From positions 744,001 to 808,000 of the forward strand of contig NZ_CP059556.1 in the NCBI RefSeq assembly GCF_024734405.1: 64,000 bases of DNA, read 5' to 3'. The position numbers and the translations under genes were made by a program. Below the pieces are notes generated by a model. It did not search any database, was not told the origin of the DNA, and saw nothing but the letters and a program-made list of their open reading frames with translations. Each line of letters opens with the position of its first letter. Position 1 is the stretch's first letter. This DNA is from Saccharopolyspora gregorii (lineage in GTDB: Bacteria > Actinomycetota > Actinomycetes > Mycobacteriales > Pseudonocardiaceae). This document shows positions 34,513-44,282 of the stretch, piece by piece.

Positions 34513-36507
34513 GTGCGGACGCTGCTCATCGACAACCACGACTCGTACACCTACAACCTCTTCCACCTGCTCGCCGAGGTCAACGGACGGGATCCGGAGG
34601 TGGTGGCGCACGACGCCGCCGAGGTGGGCGACCTGCGGCTGGAGGAGTTCGACGCGATCGTGCTCTCGCCGGGCGCGGGCGATCCGCGGCGGCCGCGGGA
34701 CTTCGGGCTGTGCCGCGACGTGCTGTGCAAGGCGGAGCTGCCGATCCTGGGCGTCTGCCTCGGGCACCAGGGCATCGCGGTGTCCGAGGGCGCCGAGGTG
34801 GTGCGCGCCCCGCAGGCCCGGCACGGGTTCCGCAGCCGCATCGAGCACCGCGGCGATCCGCTGTTCGCCGGGATGCCCGCCGAGTTCGCGGCCGTGCGCT
34901 ACCACTCGCTGTGCGTGGCCGAGCCGCTGCCGTCGCAGCTGGAACCGCTGGCCTGGGCCGAGGACGGCGTGCTCATGGCGCTGCGGCACCGCTCGCTGCC
35001 GCGCTGGGGCGTGCAGTTCCACCCCGAGTCCGTGGCCACCGAGCTCGGCGCCCGGCTGCTGGGGAACTTCCGCGACCTGGTGCGGCCCGCGAGCCGCCCG
35101 CCCGCGCCCGCCCGCGCCGCCGCCCGCCGCGCCGAACCCGAGGTCGAGTACCGCGCGCACGTCCGCGAACTACCGGCGGTCGACGCCGAGGCCGCGTTCG
35201 CCGCGCTGTTCGCCGCGTCCCCGGACGCGTTCTGGCTGGACAGCGCGCAGGTCGTGCCGGGCACGTCCCGGTTCTCGTTCCTCGGCGACGGCTCCGGCCC
35301 GCTGGCCGAGACCGTCCGGCACCGCACCGGGGACGAGCCGTCGATCTTCGACCGGCTGGACGCGGAGCTGGCGCGGCGCCGGGTGCGGGCGCCGGAGCTG
35401 CCGTTCGACTTCGTCGGCGGCTACGTGGGGTACTTCGGGTACGAGCTGAAGGCCGAGTGCGGCGGCGACGCCCGGCACCGCGCGGGCACGCCGGACGCCT
35501 GCTGGCTGTTCGCGGACCGGTTCCTCGCCGTGGACCACGAGCTCGGCCGCACCCACCTCGTGGCGCTGAGCGCCGACGCGGGCACCGAGCGGGCGGCGCG
35601 GCGCTGGCTCGCGGACGCGACCGCCGCGCTGGAGCGGCTGCCCGCGCTGCCCGACCCGCTCGCCGGGCACCGCGGGGTCGCCGACGTGCAGCCGCTGCTG
35701 GAGCGCTCCCGGGACGACTACCTGCGGGCGGTGGCGGCCTGCCGGGAGCAGCTGCTGGCGGGGGAGAGCTACGAGATCTGCCTGACCACCGGCGCCGCGC
35801 TGCCCGCCGCCGACGGCGCGTTCGAGACGTACCGGCGGCTGCGGGCGCTGAACCCCGCGCCGTACGGGGCCTTTCTGCGCTGCGGCGACGTGGAGGTCGC
35901 CTGCTCGTCGCCGGAGCGGTTCCTGAAGATCTCCGGCGGCACCGCCGAGGCCAAGCCGATCAAGGGGACCGCCCCGCGCGGTGACACCCCGGAGCGGGAC
36001 GCGGAGCTGCGCGACGGGCTGGCCGCCGACCCGAAGTCCCGCGCCGAGAACCTCATGATCGTCGACCTGCTGCGCAACGACCTCGGCCGGGTGTGCGCGC
36101 CGGGCTCGGTGCACGTGCCGGTGCTGATGGACGTGGAGAGCTACCGCACCGTGCACCAGCTGGTCTCCACGGTGCGCGGCGAGCTGCGGGAGGGGAGCGG
36201 CGCCGTGGACTGCGTGCGGGCCTGCTTCCCCGCCGGCTCGATGACCGGGGCGCCCAAGCGGCGCACCATGGAGATCATCGACGAGCTGGAGGACCGGGCG
36301 CGCGGGGTGTACTCGGGCGCGCTCGGCTACCTGAGCCTGACCGGGGACGCGGACCTGTCGGTGGTCATCCGGACCGCGGTGCGCAGCGGCGGCGGCTGGC
36401 GGATCGGCGCTGGCGGGGCGGTGGTGCTCGACTCGGACCCCGAAGCCGAGCACGCCGAGATGCTGCTGAAGGCGACCGCCGCGGCCCGCTGCCTGCCCGA
36501 GCCGTGA
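34513..36507 (+). CDS. pabAB: Aminodeoxychorismate synthase, fused PabA-PabB
   Basis: A 664-residue fusion. Residues 1-190 are the glutamine amidotransferase (LLIDNHDSYTYN; nucleophile Cys about 82 in LGVCLGHQG; FHPES). Residues about 215-660 are the chorismate-binding synthase, with KPIKGTAPRG, MIVDLLRNDLGRV and GSMTGAPKRRTMEIID. Lys in PIKGT marks aminodeoxychorismate rather than anthranilate synthase. It makes 4-amino-4-deoxychorismate, precursor of p-aminobenzoate. Such fused forms are typical of antibiotic clusters (PABA starter units or chloramphenicol). GTG 34513 has GGGGGAG 8 bases upstream. A pabC lyase is not in the window. Confidence 0.92.
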   Translation: MRTLLIDNHDSYTYNLFHLLAEVNGRDPEVVAHDAAEVGDLRLEEFDAIVLSPGAGDPRRPRDFGLCRDVLCKAELPILGVCLGHQGIAVSEGAEVVRAPQARHGFRSRIEHRGDPLFAGMPAEFAAVRYHSLCVAEPLPSQLEPLAWAEDGVLMALRHRSLPRWGVQFHPESVATELGARLLGNFRDLVRPASRPPAPARAAARRAEPEVEYRAHVRELPAVDAEAAFAALFAASPDAFWLDSAQVVPGTSRFSFLGDGSGPLAETVRHRTGDEPSIFDRLDAELARRRVRAPELPFDFVGGYVGYFGYELKAECGGDARHRAGTPDACWLFADRFLAVDHELGRTHLVALSADAGTERAARRWLADATAALERLPALPDPLAGHRGVADVQPLLERSRDDYLRAVAACREQLLAGESYEICLTTGAALPAADGAFETYRRLRALNPAPYGAFLRCGDVEVACSSPERFLKISGGTAEAKPIKGTAPRGDTPERDAELRDGLAADPKSRAENLMIVDLLRNDLGRVCAPGSVHVPVLMDVESYRTVHQLVSTVRGELREGSGAVDCVRACFPAGSMTGAPKRRTMEIIDELEDRARGVYSGALGYLSLTGDADLSVVIRTAVRSGGGWRIGAGGAVVLDSDPEAEHAEMLLKATAAARCLPEP

Positions 36508-36711
36508 CCGCCCGCGGGTGCGGCGGGGCCGCCCGCCGGGGCGGGCTGTGCGGGCACCGAGCGGCGCCGAACCACTCGGAAGGGTGACCGCGGGCGGTCC
36601 GCGGACCGCGGGAGGTGGAGGCGCGGCGCGGAACCGTGGATGATCGATTCCTGTTCCCGGCGACCGGCCCGTCCGGCGACCGGTGTTCCGGCGATGGGGA
36701 GGACGAAGCAC

Positions 36712-37299
36712 ATGGAGCGAGTGGTTCTGCTCGACGAGGGCGGTCGGGCCGCGGGCACCGCGGACAAGGCGACGGTGCACCACGAGGACACCCCGCTGCA
36801 CCTGGCCTTCTCCTGCTACCTGTTCAACGAGCGCGGCGAGCTGATGCTCACCCAGCGCGCCCTGAGCAAGCGCACCTGGCCCGGCGTGTGGACCAACACG
36901 TGCTGCGGGCACCCGGCGCCCGGCGAGACCCCGCACGACGCGGTGCTGCGCAGGCTCGGCGAGGAGCTCGGGCTGCGCATCGAGCACATCGAGCTGGTCC
37001 TGCCCCGCTTCCGCTACCGCGCGGTGATGGGCAACGGCGTGGTGGAGAACGAGATGTGCCCGGTGTTCCGGGCGGTCGCCGAACCCGTGCCCGCGCCGAA
37101 CCCCGCCGAGGTGGAGGACACCCGCTGGGTGCCGTGGACCGGGCTGGTCGAGCAGGTGCGCGACGGCGGCGCCGACATCTCGCCCTGGGCGGCGCTGCAG
37201 ATCACCGAGCTCGCCGAGCTCGGCCCGGACCCGCTGGCCTGGCCCACCGGCGACGCGGCGGAGCTGCCGACCGCGGCCCGCGAGCCCACGACCGCGTGA
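36712..37299 (+). CDS. idi: Isopentenyl-diphosphate delta-isomerase, type 1
   Basis: A 195-residue Nudix-fold enzyme interconverting IPP and DMAPP. Metal and catalytic features are present: HLAFSCYLFN, LTQRALSKRTWPGVWTNTCCGHP with the catalytic Cys, the Nudix-like RRLGEELGL, and ENEMCPVF with the catalytic Glu. GGGAGGA lies 8 bases before ATG 36712. Located between pabAB and a thioesterase, same strand, 204- and 64-base gaps. Confidence 0.93.
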   Translation: MERVVLLDEGGRAAGTADKATVHHEDTPLHLAFSCYLFNERGELMLTQRALSKRTWPGVWTNTCCGHPAPGETPHDAVLRRLGEELGLRIEHIELVLPRFRYRAVMGNGVVENEMCPVFRAVAEPVPAPNPAEVEDTRWVPWTGLVEQVRDGGADISPWAALQITELAELGPDPLAWPTGDAAELPTAAREPTTA

Positions 37300-37363
37300 T
37301 CGCCGGGCGGCGCGGGCCGGTTGGTAGCGTCGCCCCGCACCCCTCGACCGCGCGGAGGATTCG

Positions 37364-38113
37364 ATGACCGGGAGTACGGCGGACACCGCCAAGTGGATCC
37401 GGCGGTTCCAGCCCGCCCCGGAGGCGACCGCGCGGCTGGTGTGCTTCCCGCACGCGGGCGGTGCCGCCTCCTACTACTTCTCGGTGGCGAAGCGGCTGGC
37501 CCCGGCGATCGAGGTCCTCGCCGTGCAGTACCCGGGCAGGCAGGACCGCCGCACCGAACCCTGTGCGGACAGCGTGCAGGAGCTGGCCGAGCAGGTGCTC
37601 GACCAGCTGCGGCCGTGGAGCGACCAGCCGCTCGCGCTGTTCGGGCACAGCATGGGCGCCAGCGTGGCCTTCGAGGTCGCGCGGCGGCTGGAGGAGTCGG
37701 GCACGCCGCCGCGCGCGCTGTTCGCCTCCGGCCGCACCGCGCCGGCGCGCACCCGGAACGAGGGCGTGCACGCGCTGCCGGACGACGAGTTCCTGGACGC
37801 CCTGCGGGAGCTGGACGGCACCGAGTCGGCGGCGCTGGAGAGCGAGGAGCTGATGAAGCTCGCGCTGCCCGCGCTGCGCGCCGACTACCGGATCGCCGAG
37901 ACCTACGCGTACCGGCCGGGGCCGCCGCTGCACTGCCCGCTGCACGTGCTGCTCGGCGTCGACGACCCGAAGGTCTCCGCGGACGAGGCGCGGGACTGGG
38001 CCGCGCACACCACCGGCGCGTTCCGCTTCCACCCGTTCCCCGGCGGGCACTTCTACCTCAACGCCGAGTCCGACGGGGTCCTGCGGCTCGTCCGCGAACA
38101 CCTGGCCCGCTGA
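37364..38113 (+). CDS. Type II thioesterase (alpha/beta hydrolase)
   Basis: A 249-residue thioesterase of the polyketide/non-ribosomal editing class. Motifs are CFPHAGGAASYYF, GHSMGASVAFEVAR (nucleophile Ser), Asp in LGVDDPKV, and the catalytic His in FPGGHFYLN. TEII proteins remove stalled acyl groups from carrier proteins of PKS/NRPS lines and are nearly always inside such clusters. None lies within the window. GCGGAGGATTCG precedes ATG 37364. Confidence 0.92.
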   Translation: MTGSTADTAKWIRRFQPAPEATARLVCFPHAGGAASYYFSVAKRLAPAIEVLAVQYPGRQDRRTEPCADSVQELAEQVLDQLRPWSDQPLALFGHSMGASVAFEVARRLEESGTPPRALFASGRTAPARTRNEGVHALPDDEFLDALRELDGTESAALESEELMKLALPALRADYRIAETYAYRPGPPLHCPLHVLLGVDDPKVSADEARDWAAHTTGAFRFHPFPGGHFYLNAESDGVLRLVREHLAR

Positions 38114-38135
38114 ACCGGTAGCGGGCGCGGGCCGC

Positions 38136-40976
38136 TCAGCCGACGGCGGTCTTCTCCGCGAGCCTGCCCTCCAGCGAGGCCGTCGCCAGCTCCACCCGCG
38201 ACCGGCAACCGGTGCGGGCGAACAGCCGGGTCAGCCTGCTCTCCACCGTCTTCTCGCTGACCTGGATCGCCATCGCGATCTGCCGGTTGGTGTAGCCGTC
38301 GCTGACCAGCCGCACGATCCGGCTCTCGGTGCTGGAGATGAGCTGCTGCTTGCTGCGGGTGCGCGGCGGGGCGATGCCGCGGCGGCGCATCAGGTCCTGC
38401 GCGGCGTAGCGCAGCTCGGTCCAGCCGAGCCTGCGGGCGATGGCGTGCGCCTCGTGCAGCGGGGCCTTCGGGTCTTCGGCGAGTTCGGCGAGCAGCATGT
38501 GCAGCACCGCCAGCTGCGGGACGTCCGCGCGGCGCCGCGCGATCTCCAGGGCGCGCGCGGCGGGTTCGGCGGAGCCGCGCAGCTGGGCGCGGGCCATCAG
38601 CACCGCCGCGGAACTGGTCTCCGAGCGCAGCCGTTCGTCCAGCGCGACCAGCTCGTCGAACAGCTCCGCCGCCGCCTGCTCGTGCCCCTCCCGGTGGTGC
38701 AGCGCGACCAGCCGGTGCAACAGGTGCTCCAGCCCGGCCGGGGAGCCGCCGCCGTCCCTGAGCTGCTCGTACTCGGCGCGCGCCACCCGCAGCGCCTCGT
38801 CCGGGTCACCCGCCCGGTAGGCGACGCCGAGCCGGGCCCAGGACAGCACGTGCCCGCCCGCGAGGTGCCGCGGCGTGTCCTGCAGCCACTCCTCGGCGCG
38901 CCGGTGCTCGCCGCGGGAGGCGCAGATCTCGGCGGCGACGGCGCGCGCGAGGAACCGGGCCGGGGTGCGCCGCTGCGGGGAGAGCTCGGCCTCCATGCGC
39001 CGTGCCGCGGACAGCGCCGCGTCCCACTCGCCGGTGCGGAACGAGCGCAGGATCTCCTGGTAGTACAGGACGCTGCCGCGCGAGGGCAGCCGGTAGCCGT
39101 CGCCGAGCACGATCTCCAGCGCGGTGGCGTGGTCGGTCATCGCCCCGGCTTCGCGCAGCCGGTCGGGGGCGTGGTCGACGGGGTGCTGCGCGCGGTCCCG
39201 CCACAGCGACCAGGCGCGCTGGAAGGTGTCCGCGTCGCCGCTGGCCGCGTGCAGCAGCATCAGCACTTCGGGCAGTTCCGGCAGGTCCTGCGGTTCGGCC
39301 TCGCGGTCGGCGTCTCCGGAGAACAGCGCGTTGAACCGGTCGGCGGCCTCGTCGAAGCGGCCGCAGCGGACGGCGGCGGCGAACTCCTGCAGCTCGGCGT
39401 CGAAGACCGCGCCGCCGGTGAGCGCCTTGAGCAGCCGGGCCGGTTCCTGCACCTGCGCGGACTGCTCGTCCTGCAGCAGCGTGGTGAGCCAGCACAGCCC
39501 GACCGCCACCAGCAGCGTGCGGCGCAGCGGCTTGGCCTGGTCGTCCTGGTTGGACCCGGCGATCAGCGCGGGGACCAGCAGCCCGAGGTCCTTGGTGAGC
39601 TCGTCGTACTGGCCGAGGCTGGCGCGCAGCCGCAGCAGTTCCTCCAGCAGCGGCGGCCACCGGTCGTCGTCGTCGGAGAGCTGGCGCAGCGCGGCCTTGT
39701 ACCAGGCGGCGGCGACCTCGGGGTCGGCGCTGGACATCCGGTCGGCTTCCTCGATGAGCACCCGGATCGCGGCGGCCTCCCCGTCCAGGCTCTCGCCGAT
39801 GTGCACGAGGTGGGTGGCCAGGCGGGTGCGGTCCACCTGGCCGTTGCGCTCCAGCTTGGCGAGCATCTGCCGGGCCAGCGCGGTGTGCAGCGCGCGGGCG
39901 CGTTCCGCTCCGGAGCGGCGGCGCAGCGCGGCGGTCAGCGCGGGCACCGCGAACCGCAGCCTGCCGCGCTCGCCGATCTCCAGGATCCCGTCCTCCACCA
40001 GGGAGTCCAGTCCGCGGCCCGCGCCGTCCAGGCTGATCGCGGCGGCGGCGGTGAGCATCGGCAGCTCGTCCACCGACACCTCGTCCTGCAACGCGAGCAG
40101 CACGGCGAGCCGTTCGGTGTCGTCGCCGTCGGCGACGACGGCGCGGACCAGGTGGTGGGATTCGGGCAGCGAGATCGGTTCGTCCAGCGGGGACAGGCAG
40201 AAGTGCTGGTCGATGAGCACCAGCCGGCCCCAGGCCAGCAGGTCGTCCAATGTGGACAGGATGGTGGCGGGGTTCCCGCTCAGCGGCCCGAGAGCGGCGC
40301 GCAGCGCCTCCGGCACGGTGGGGTCGAGCCGGGTCCGGCCGTGGGCGGCGCACCAGCGCTTGAGCAGCGCGTCGAACTCCTGCTCGTCCAGCGGACGCAG
40401 GTCGATGATCTTGTCGGCGAACGGCGTGAGCCGGGTTTCCCCCGCCGTGGCGCGAGGTCCGGAGCCGGTGGAGACGACGACGGTGCACCCGACGGCCCGC
40501 AGCCGTTGCGCCAGCAACGAGATGAGCGAGCCGGTGGCGCCGTCGCCCCGGTCCGCGTCGTCGACGACGATGACGGTGCGGCCCTGCTCGGCGGCGACGC
40601 CGAAGACGCGCGCGAGCTCGTGCACCAGCGGCAGCGCGGACGCGTGCGGGGTCTTCTCCAGGTCGGCGCGGATGCGGGTGGCGGTGGCGAGCGCGTCGAG
40701 CAGGACGGCGTGCCAGCTGGACTCCAGCTGCTGGCGCGCGGCGTCCAGCAGCGAGTCGATCATCTGGGGCGTGCCGGTGGCGGGATCGACGGTGATGTAG
40801 CACACGGTGGTGTCGTCGTCGCGCCAGCTCTCCGCGAGCGACTCCAGCAGGGTGGTCTTGCCCTCGCCGGGACCGCCGCGCACCAGCACCAACGTCCCGC
40901 CGGCCGCACGACAGGCCTCGTCGGCCTCGGTCCACTGGTCTCGTCTGCCGGACAACGTCGAGCGTTCCCGCGCCAT
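38136..40976 (-). CDS. LuxR-family LAL regulator (large ATP-binding)
   Basis: A 946-residue STAND-type regulator. The N-terminal NTPase has Walker A GGPGEGKTT (about 34-42) and Walker B TVIVVDDADR. A long helical TPR-like middle follows, ending with a C-terminal LuxR HTH: LISSTESRIVRLVSDGYTNRQIAMAIQVSEKTVESRLTRLF. LAL proteins commonly activate polyketide clusters. Its stop is 23 bases from the convergent thioesterase stop. It is divergent from a second LAL gene with a related C-terminus, sharing an AT-rich intergenic region. Confidence 0.92.
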   Translation of the reverse strand: MARERSTLSGRRDQWTEADEACRAAGGTLVLVRGGPGEGKTTLLESLAESWRDDDTTVCYITVDPATGTPQMIDSLLDAARQQLESSWHAVLLDALATATRIRADLEKTPHASALPLVHELARVFGVAAEQGRTVIVVDDADRGDGATGSLISLLAQRLRAVGCTVVVSTGSGPRATAGETRLTPFADKIIDLRPLDEQEFDALLKRWCAAHGRTRLDPTVPEALRAALGPLSGNPATILSTLDDLLAWGRLVLIDQHFCLSPLDEPISLPESHHLVRAVVADGDDTERLAVLLALQDEVSVDELPMLTAAAAISLDGAGRGLDSLVEDGILEIGERGRLRFAVPALTAALRRRSGAERARALHTALARQMLAKLERNGQVDRTRLATHLVHIGESLDGEAAAIRVLIEEADRMSSADPEVAAAWYKAALRQLSDDDDRWPPLLEELLRLRASLGQYDELTKDLGLLVPALIAGSNQDDQAKPLRRTLLVAVGLCWLTTLLQDEQSAQVQEPARLLKALTGGAVFDAELQEFAAAVRCGRFDEAADRFNALFSGDADREAEPQDLPELPEVLMLLHAASGDADTFQRAWSLWRDRAQHPVDHAPDRLREAGAMTDHATALEIVLGDGYRLPSRGSVLYYQEILRSFRTGEWDAALSAARRMEAELSPQRRTPARFLARAVAAEICASRGEHRRAEEWLQDTPRHLAGGHVLSWARLGVAYRAGDPDEALRVARAEYEQLRDGGGSPAGLEHLLHRLVALHHREGHEQAAAELFDELVALDERLRSETSSAAVLMARAQLRGSAEPAARALEIARRRADVPQLAVLHMLLAELAEDPKAPLHEAHAIARRLGWTELRYAAQDLMRRRGIAPPRTRSKQQLISSTESRIVRLVSDGYTNRQIAMAIQVSEKTVESRLTRLFARTGCRSRVELATASLEGRLAEKTAVG

Positions 40977-41027
40977 GGGGTCCTCTCCGCTTCACCTGGT
41001 GTGGTGGTGCTACATCGTCGAGGTGTT

Positions 41028-41056
41028 TTGATATTTTTGCACTAGCAGAGGATCAA
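41028..41056 (-). promoter_or_regulatory. Sigma-70-like promoter of the first LAL gene
   Basis: On the minus strand TTGATC (41056-41051) and TATCAA (41033-41028) are separated by exactly 17 bases. They lie about 52 bases before the ATG at 40976, in an unusually AT-rich 226-base divergent region. A weaker TATAGC box on the plus strand near 41145 may serve the opposite gene. The palindrome GACCAATGGTC (about 41083-41093) is an operator candidate. Confidence 0.6.
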
Positions 41057-41202
41057 GCGCTCGTCATTGAACACGCCTAGTGACCAATGGTCGTTAACTC
41101 TTCGCGATCGCGCTAGTAAAGGTGTCGCCCATTATGGTGAATGTATAGCACACCGTTACCAGTGGCTCAGGGCAGCGATCGAGCCGTGCGGAGGGAGTCA
41201 CC

Positions 41203-43986
41203 GTGGCGGTACACACCTCAGCCGCATCAACGTCGATCGGCGAGCCGGACGCGGAGCCGTTGTTCCGCGAAGGACTGCTGGATGAAGCCGCCTCGGTCGG
41301 CGGCCCCGGCAGGCCTCCGCTCGCGCTGCTCGTCGGAGAGCCCGGCGCGGGCGGCAGCGCGGTGCTGGCCGCCGCGGGCAGGCGCCTGGAGGCCGGCGGC
41401 TGCCGGGTGCTGCGGCTGACCGCGTCCAAGCAGGACAAGCGGACCCCGTACGGCGCGCTCTACCGCCTGCTGTCCGAAGTGGACCGCAGCGCGCCGCCGG
41501 AGCAGGAGCGCGCCGCGCTGCTGGGGCTGGTCGCCAAGCTCAGCCGCGGGACCAGCCCGGACTCGCTGCGCGTCGCCGTCGAGCAGGTCGCGCTGTCCAT
41601 CCGCAACGTGGTGCGGCACCTGCTGCCGGTCGCGGTGCTGGTGGACGAAGCGCAGTGGCTCGACCACGGCACGGCGTCGGTGCTGGAGCCGCTGGCCAGG
41701 CGGATGGCGGGCGCCCGGTTCTCGGTGCTGCTGGCCGCGCGCGCCGACCCGGACGCGGCGCCGCTGGAGCCGTTGTGGAATCGATTGTCCGCGCAAGGAC
41801 TTCTGCGGGCGCTGCCGATTCGCCCGTTCTCGAAAACGGAGAGCGGACAATTCATCGCCCGTTCCATCGGTGCGAAACCCAATGTTCACCTGATCGATGA
41901 GTTGTACGACATCGCACGCGGCCGGCCCGCGATGTTGCTCGCCGCGATCGACGCCTACCGCCGGGCAGGCGCGCTCGTCGTCGTCGACCAGAACGCCTAC
42001 CTGCTGCGCAAGCTCGGGCCCGAGCTGCCGGTCGACGGCAGCGCCCTGCTGGCGCCGGTCCGCGAGGCGGGGGACGCCGCGTGGTCGGTCGCCAAGGCCA
42101 TGAGCCTGCTCGCCCCGCTCGGCCCGCACGCGGTGGACGTGCTGGCCGCGGCGCTCGGCCTTGCCGAGCGGGAGGTGCGCGAATCGCTGGACGCGCTGGT
42201 GCAGCACCGGCTGCTCGCCCCGGACGGCGCGGGCTGGCGGTTCCGCGTCCCGCTGCTCGGCACCGCGCTGGCGCGCGCCCTCGGGCCCTACGAGCACCGC
42301 AAGCTCGCCGCCGCCGCCGTCACCGCGATCTGGGCCGGTGCCGCGGAGGTCGCCGACCCGGCCTACCTGCCGGACCGGATGGCGGACGCCGGGACCCTCG
42401 TGGACGCCCGCCGCGCCGGTGAGGAGCTGATGGCCCACGCGGGGAACCGGCTGATGGACCCGAACGTCGACGCCTCGCGCTGGCTGCGCGCCGTCGTCGA
42501 GCGGGTGGACGACCCGGTGCTGCGGATCGAGGCGCTGCGCAGGCACGTCACCGCCTGCCTGGTGCGCAACGACCTGCCCGAGGTGCTGCGCAGCTCCCGG
42601 GTGCTGGTGCGCCACCACGCGGGCGAGCTGTCCCCGCAGATCCTGCCGGGCACCGTGCTCGCCTACCTGATGGTGCTGGCGGCGACCGAGGAGCGCGGCG
42701 AGCTGCGCCGCATCGCGCAGGGCGAGCAGGTGGTCCCGGGCGGTGCCGCGCAGCGCATCGTGGCGCGCGCGTTCGCCACCGGCTGGCTCGGGGACTGGCT
42801 GGGCGGGCAGCGGCTGCTCGACGAGCACGCCACCGAACTGCTCGCGGCCGAACCGGTGCTGGTCCAGCAGGTCGACATCTACCGCGCCGGTGCCGCCGTG
42901 ATGCGGGGCGACGTCGCCGAGCTGCGCCGCTTCGGCGCCTCGCTGGCCGAGGTCCCGCGCGGCGCGGAACCGCACTCGCAGTGGGTGGAGGCGATCCGGC
43001 ACCACGTGGACCTGCTGCTGGCGCTCGGCGAGGCGCGCGAAGCGCGGCAGGTGATGGACCGCAGCGGGCTCGCCGAGGACCGGCTGGTGCTGCCCGACCG
43101 GTTCCTGCTGCACCACGCGCGCGGCGAGTGGAACAGCGCGATGGACATCGCCCGCCGCTGCATGTCCTCGCCGGTGCACGCCGTGCGCCCGTTCGCGTGG
43201 GCGACGATGCACGCGCTCGCCGCCCAGGTGCACATCGACTCCGGGATGCTCAGCCGGGCGCGGCGGCTGGTGGAGATCGGCAAGGACGGGCCGTTCGACC
43301 ACCTCTTCCACTTCACCGAATCGCTGGTGAGCCACGTGCTGGGGGAGCTGCACCAGTCGCACGAGCGCCTGCGGACCGCGGTGCGCCGGGCGGACGAGGC
43401 CGGGTTCACCTTCGGCACCGACGTGGTGCTGGCCGAGCTCGCGCACCGGGCGCACACCTCCGGCAGCTTCGACGAGGCGGCCGGTGCGCTTCGGCGGCTG
43501 GAGGAGGTCACCGCGCGCCTCGGCACCGGCCGCGCCGAGCTGGCGCTGCTGCTGACCCGCGCCCGCCTGGAGTCCGACGAGGCCGCCGCGGGCGCCGCGG
43601 TCGAACTGGCGCGGGAGCGCGGCGAGCCGTACGAGATGGCGGTGACCTTCAGCAAGCTCGCCGCGGGCGGGCACCGCCCGGCCGAGCTGCTGCCGGAGGC
43701 GTACCGGCTCGCGGGCGGGCTGGACGCGCTGCTGCTGCGCGCCCGGCTGCGGCACGTGATGCGCCAGAACGGCGTGCCGGTGCCGGACCGCAGCGCGACG
43801 ACCTCGGAGAACGAACGGCTGCTCGCGGTGCTGGTCGCCGAGGGGCTCAGCAACCGGCAGCTGGCGACGGTGTTCGCCACGACGGAGAAGAGCGTCGAGG
43901 GCAGGCTCACCCGGATGTTCGCCCGCATCGGCTACCGGTCGCGGGTGGAGCTCGCCGCCGCGATGCTCACCGGGGACTTCGGGTGA
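41203..43986 (+). CDS. LuxR-family LAL-like regulator with altered P-loop
   Basis: A 927-residue LAL-like regulator from GTG 41203 (GGAGGGAG upstream). The P-loop position reads GEPGAGGSA (about 45-53), so the key Lys of GxxGxGK[ST] is Gly. Walker B is conserved (VAVLVDEAQWLDHG). The C-terminal HTH is SENERLLAVLVAEGLSNRQLATVFATTEKSVEGRLTRMF, close to that of the divergent LAL protein. Loss of the P-loop Lys suggests ATP is not hydrolysed in the usual way. The pair may act together or against each other. Confidence 0.9.
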   Translation: MAVHTSAASTSIGEPDAEPLFREGLLDEAASVGGPGRPPLALLVGEPGAGGSAVLAAAGRRLEAGGCRVLRLTASKQDKRTPYGALYRLLSEVDRSAPPEQERAALLGLVAKLSRGTSPDSLRVAVEQVALSIRNVVRHLLPVAVLVDEAQWLDHGTASVLEPLARRMAGARFSVLLAARADPDAAPLEPLWNRLSAQGLLRALPIRPFSKTESGQFIARSIGAKPNVHLIDELYDIARGRPAMLLAAIDAYRRAGALVVVDQNAYLLRKLGPELPVDGSALLAPVREAGDAAWSVAKAMSLLAPLGPHAVDVLAAALGLAEREVRESLDALVQHRLLAPDGAGWRFRVPLLGTALARALGPYEHRKLAAAAVTAIWAGAAEVADPAYLPDRMADAGTLVDARRAGEELMAHAGNRLMDPNVDASRWLRAVVERVDDPVLRIEALRRHVTACLVRNDLPEVLRSSRVLVRHHAGELSPQILPGTVLAYLMVLAATEERGELRRIAQGEQVVPGGAAQRIVARAFATGWLGDWLGGQRLLDEHATELLAAEPVLVQQVDIYRAGAAVMRGDVAELRRFGASLAEVPRGAEPHSQWVEAIRHHVDLLLALGEAREARQVMDRSGLAEDRLVLPDRFLLHHARGEWNSAMDIARRCMSSPVHAVRPFAWATMHALAAQVHIDSGMLSRARRLVEIGKDGPFDHLFHFTESLVSHVLGELHQSHERLRTAVRRADEAGFTFGTDVVLAELAHRAHTSGSFDEAAGALRRLEEVTARLGTGRAELALLLTRARLESDEAAAGAAVELARERGEPYEMAVTFSKLAAGGHRPAELLPEAYRLAGGLDALLLRARLRHVMRQNGVPVPDRSATTSENERLLAVLVAEGLSNRQLATVFATTEKSVEGRLTRMFARIGYRSRVELAAAMLTGDFG

Positions 43987-44224
43987 TCCACCGGTCGTGC
44001 CCGTTTCGTTCCGTTCCGGTCCGCCGCGGCGCCCGCCCCGGCGCCCGAACGAGACCGTTCCGCCCGGTACCGGGTAGTCGGGGCCGGTTGCCGGGGGCCG
44101 TCCCATCAGCGGAAACGCATGCATGGCCGCGGTTTCCCGACCGGTGGGAACGCAGGTGAGGGAATCCCCCTGGAACCCACAGCTTCGGATACCCCTGACA
44201 AGGTGGCCCGGTGGTCCCCGCGAT

Positions 44225-44252
44225 ACTCGATCGCTGAGGTGTCGCATCGAGT
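44225..44252. promoter_or_regulatory. Inverted repeat upstream of the ESX-associated operon
   Basis: ACTCGAT (44225-44231) and ATCGAGT (44246-44252) form a perfect 7-base inverted repeat, centres two helical turns apart. They lie about 31 bases before the start of the 964-residue protein gene. The 296-base gap back to the LAL gene holds no other gene. An operator role is a guess from symmetry and place. Confidence 0.4.
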
Positions 44253-44282
44253 CGCGTACCAATGTGCTCGACGGGAGTGGAG

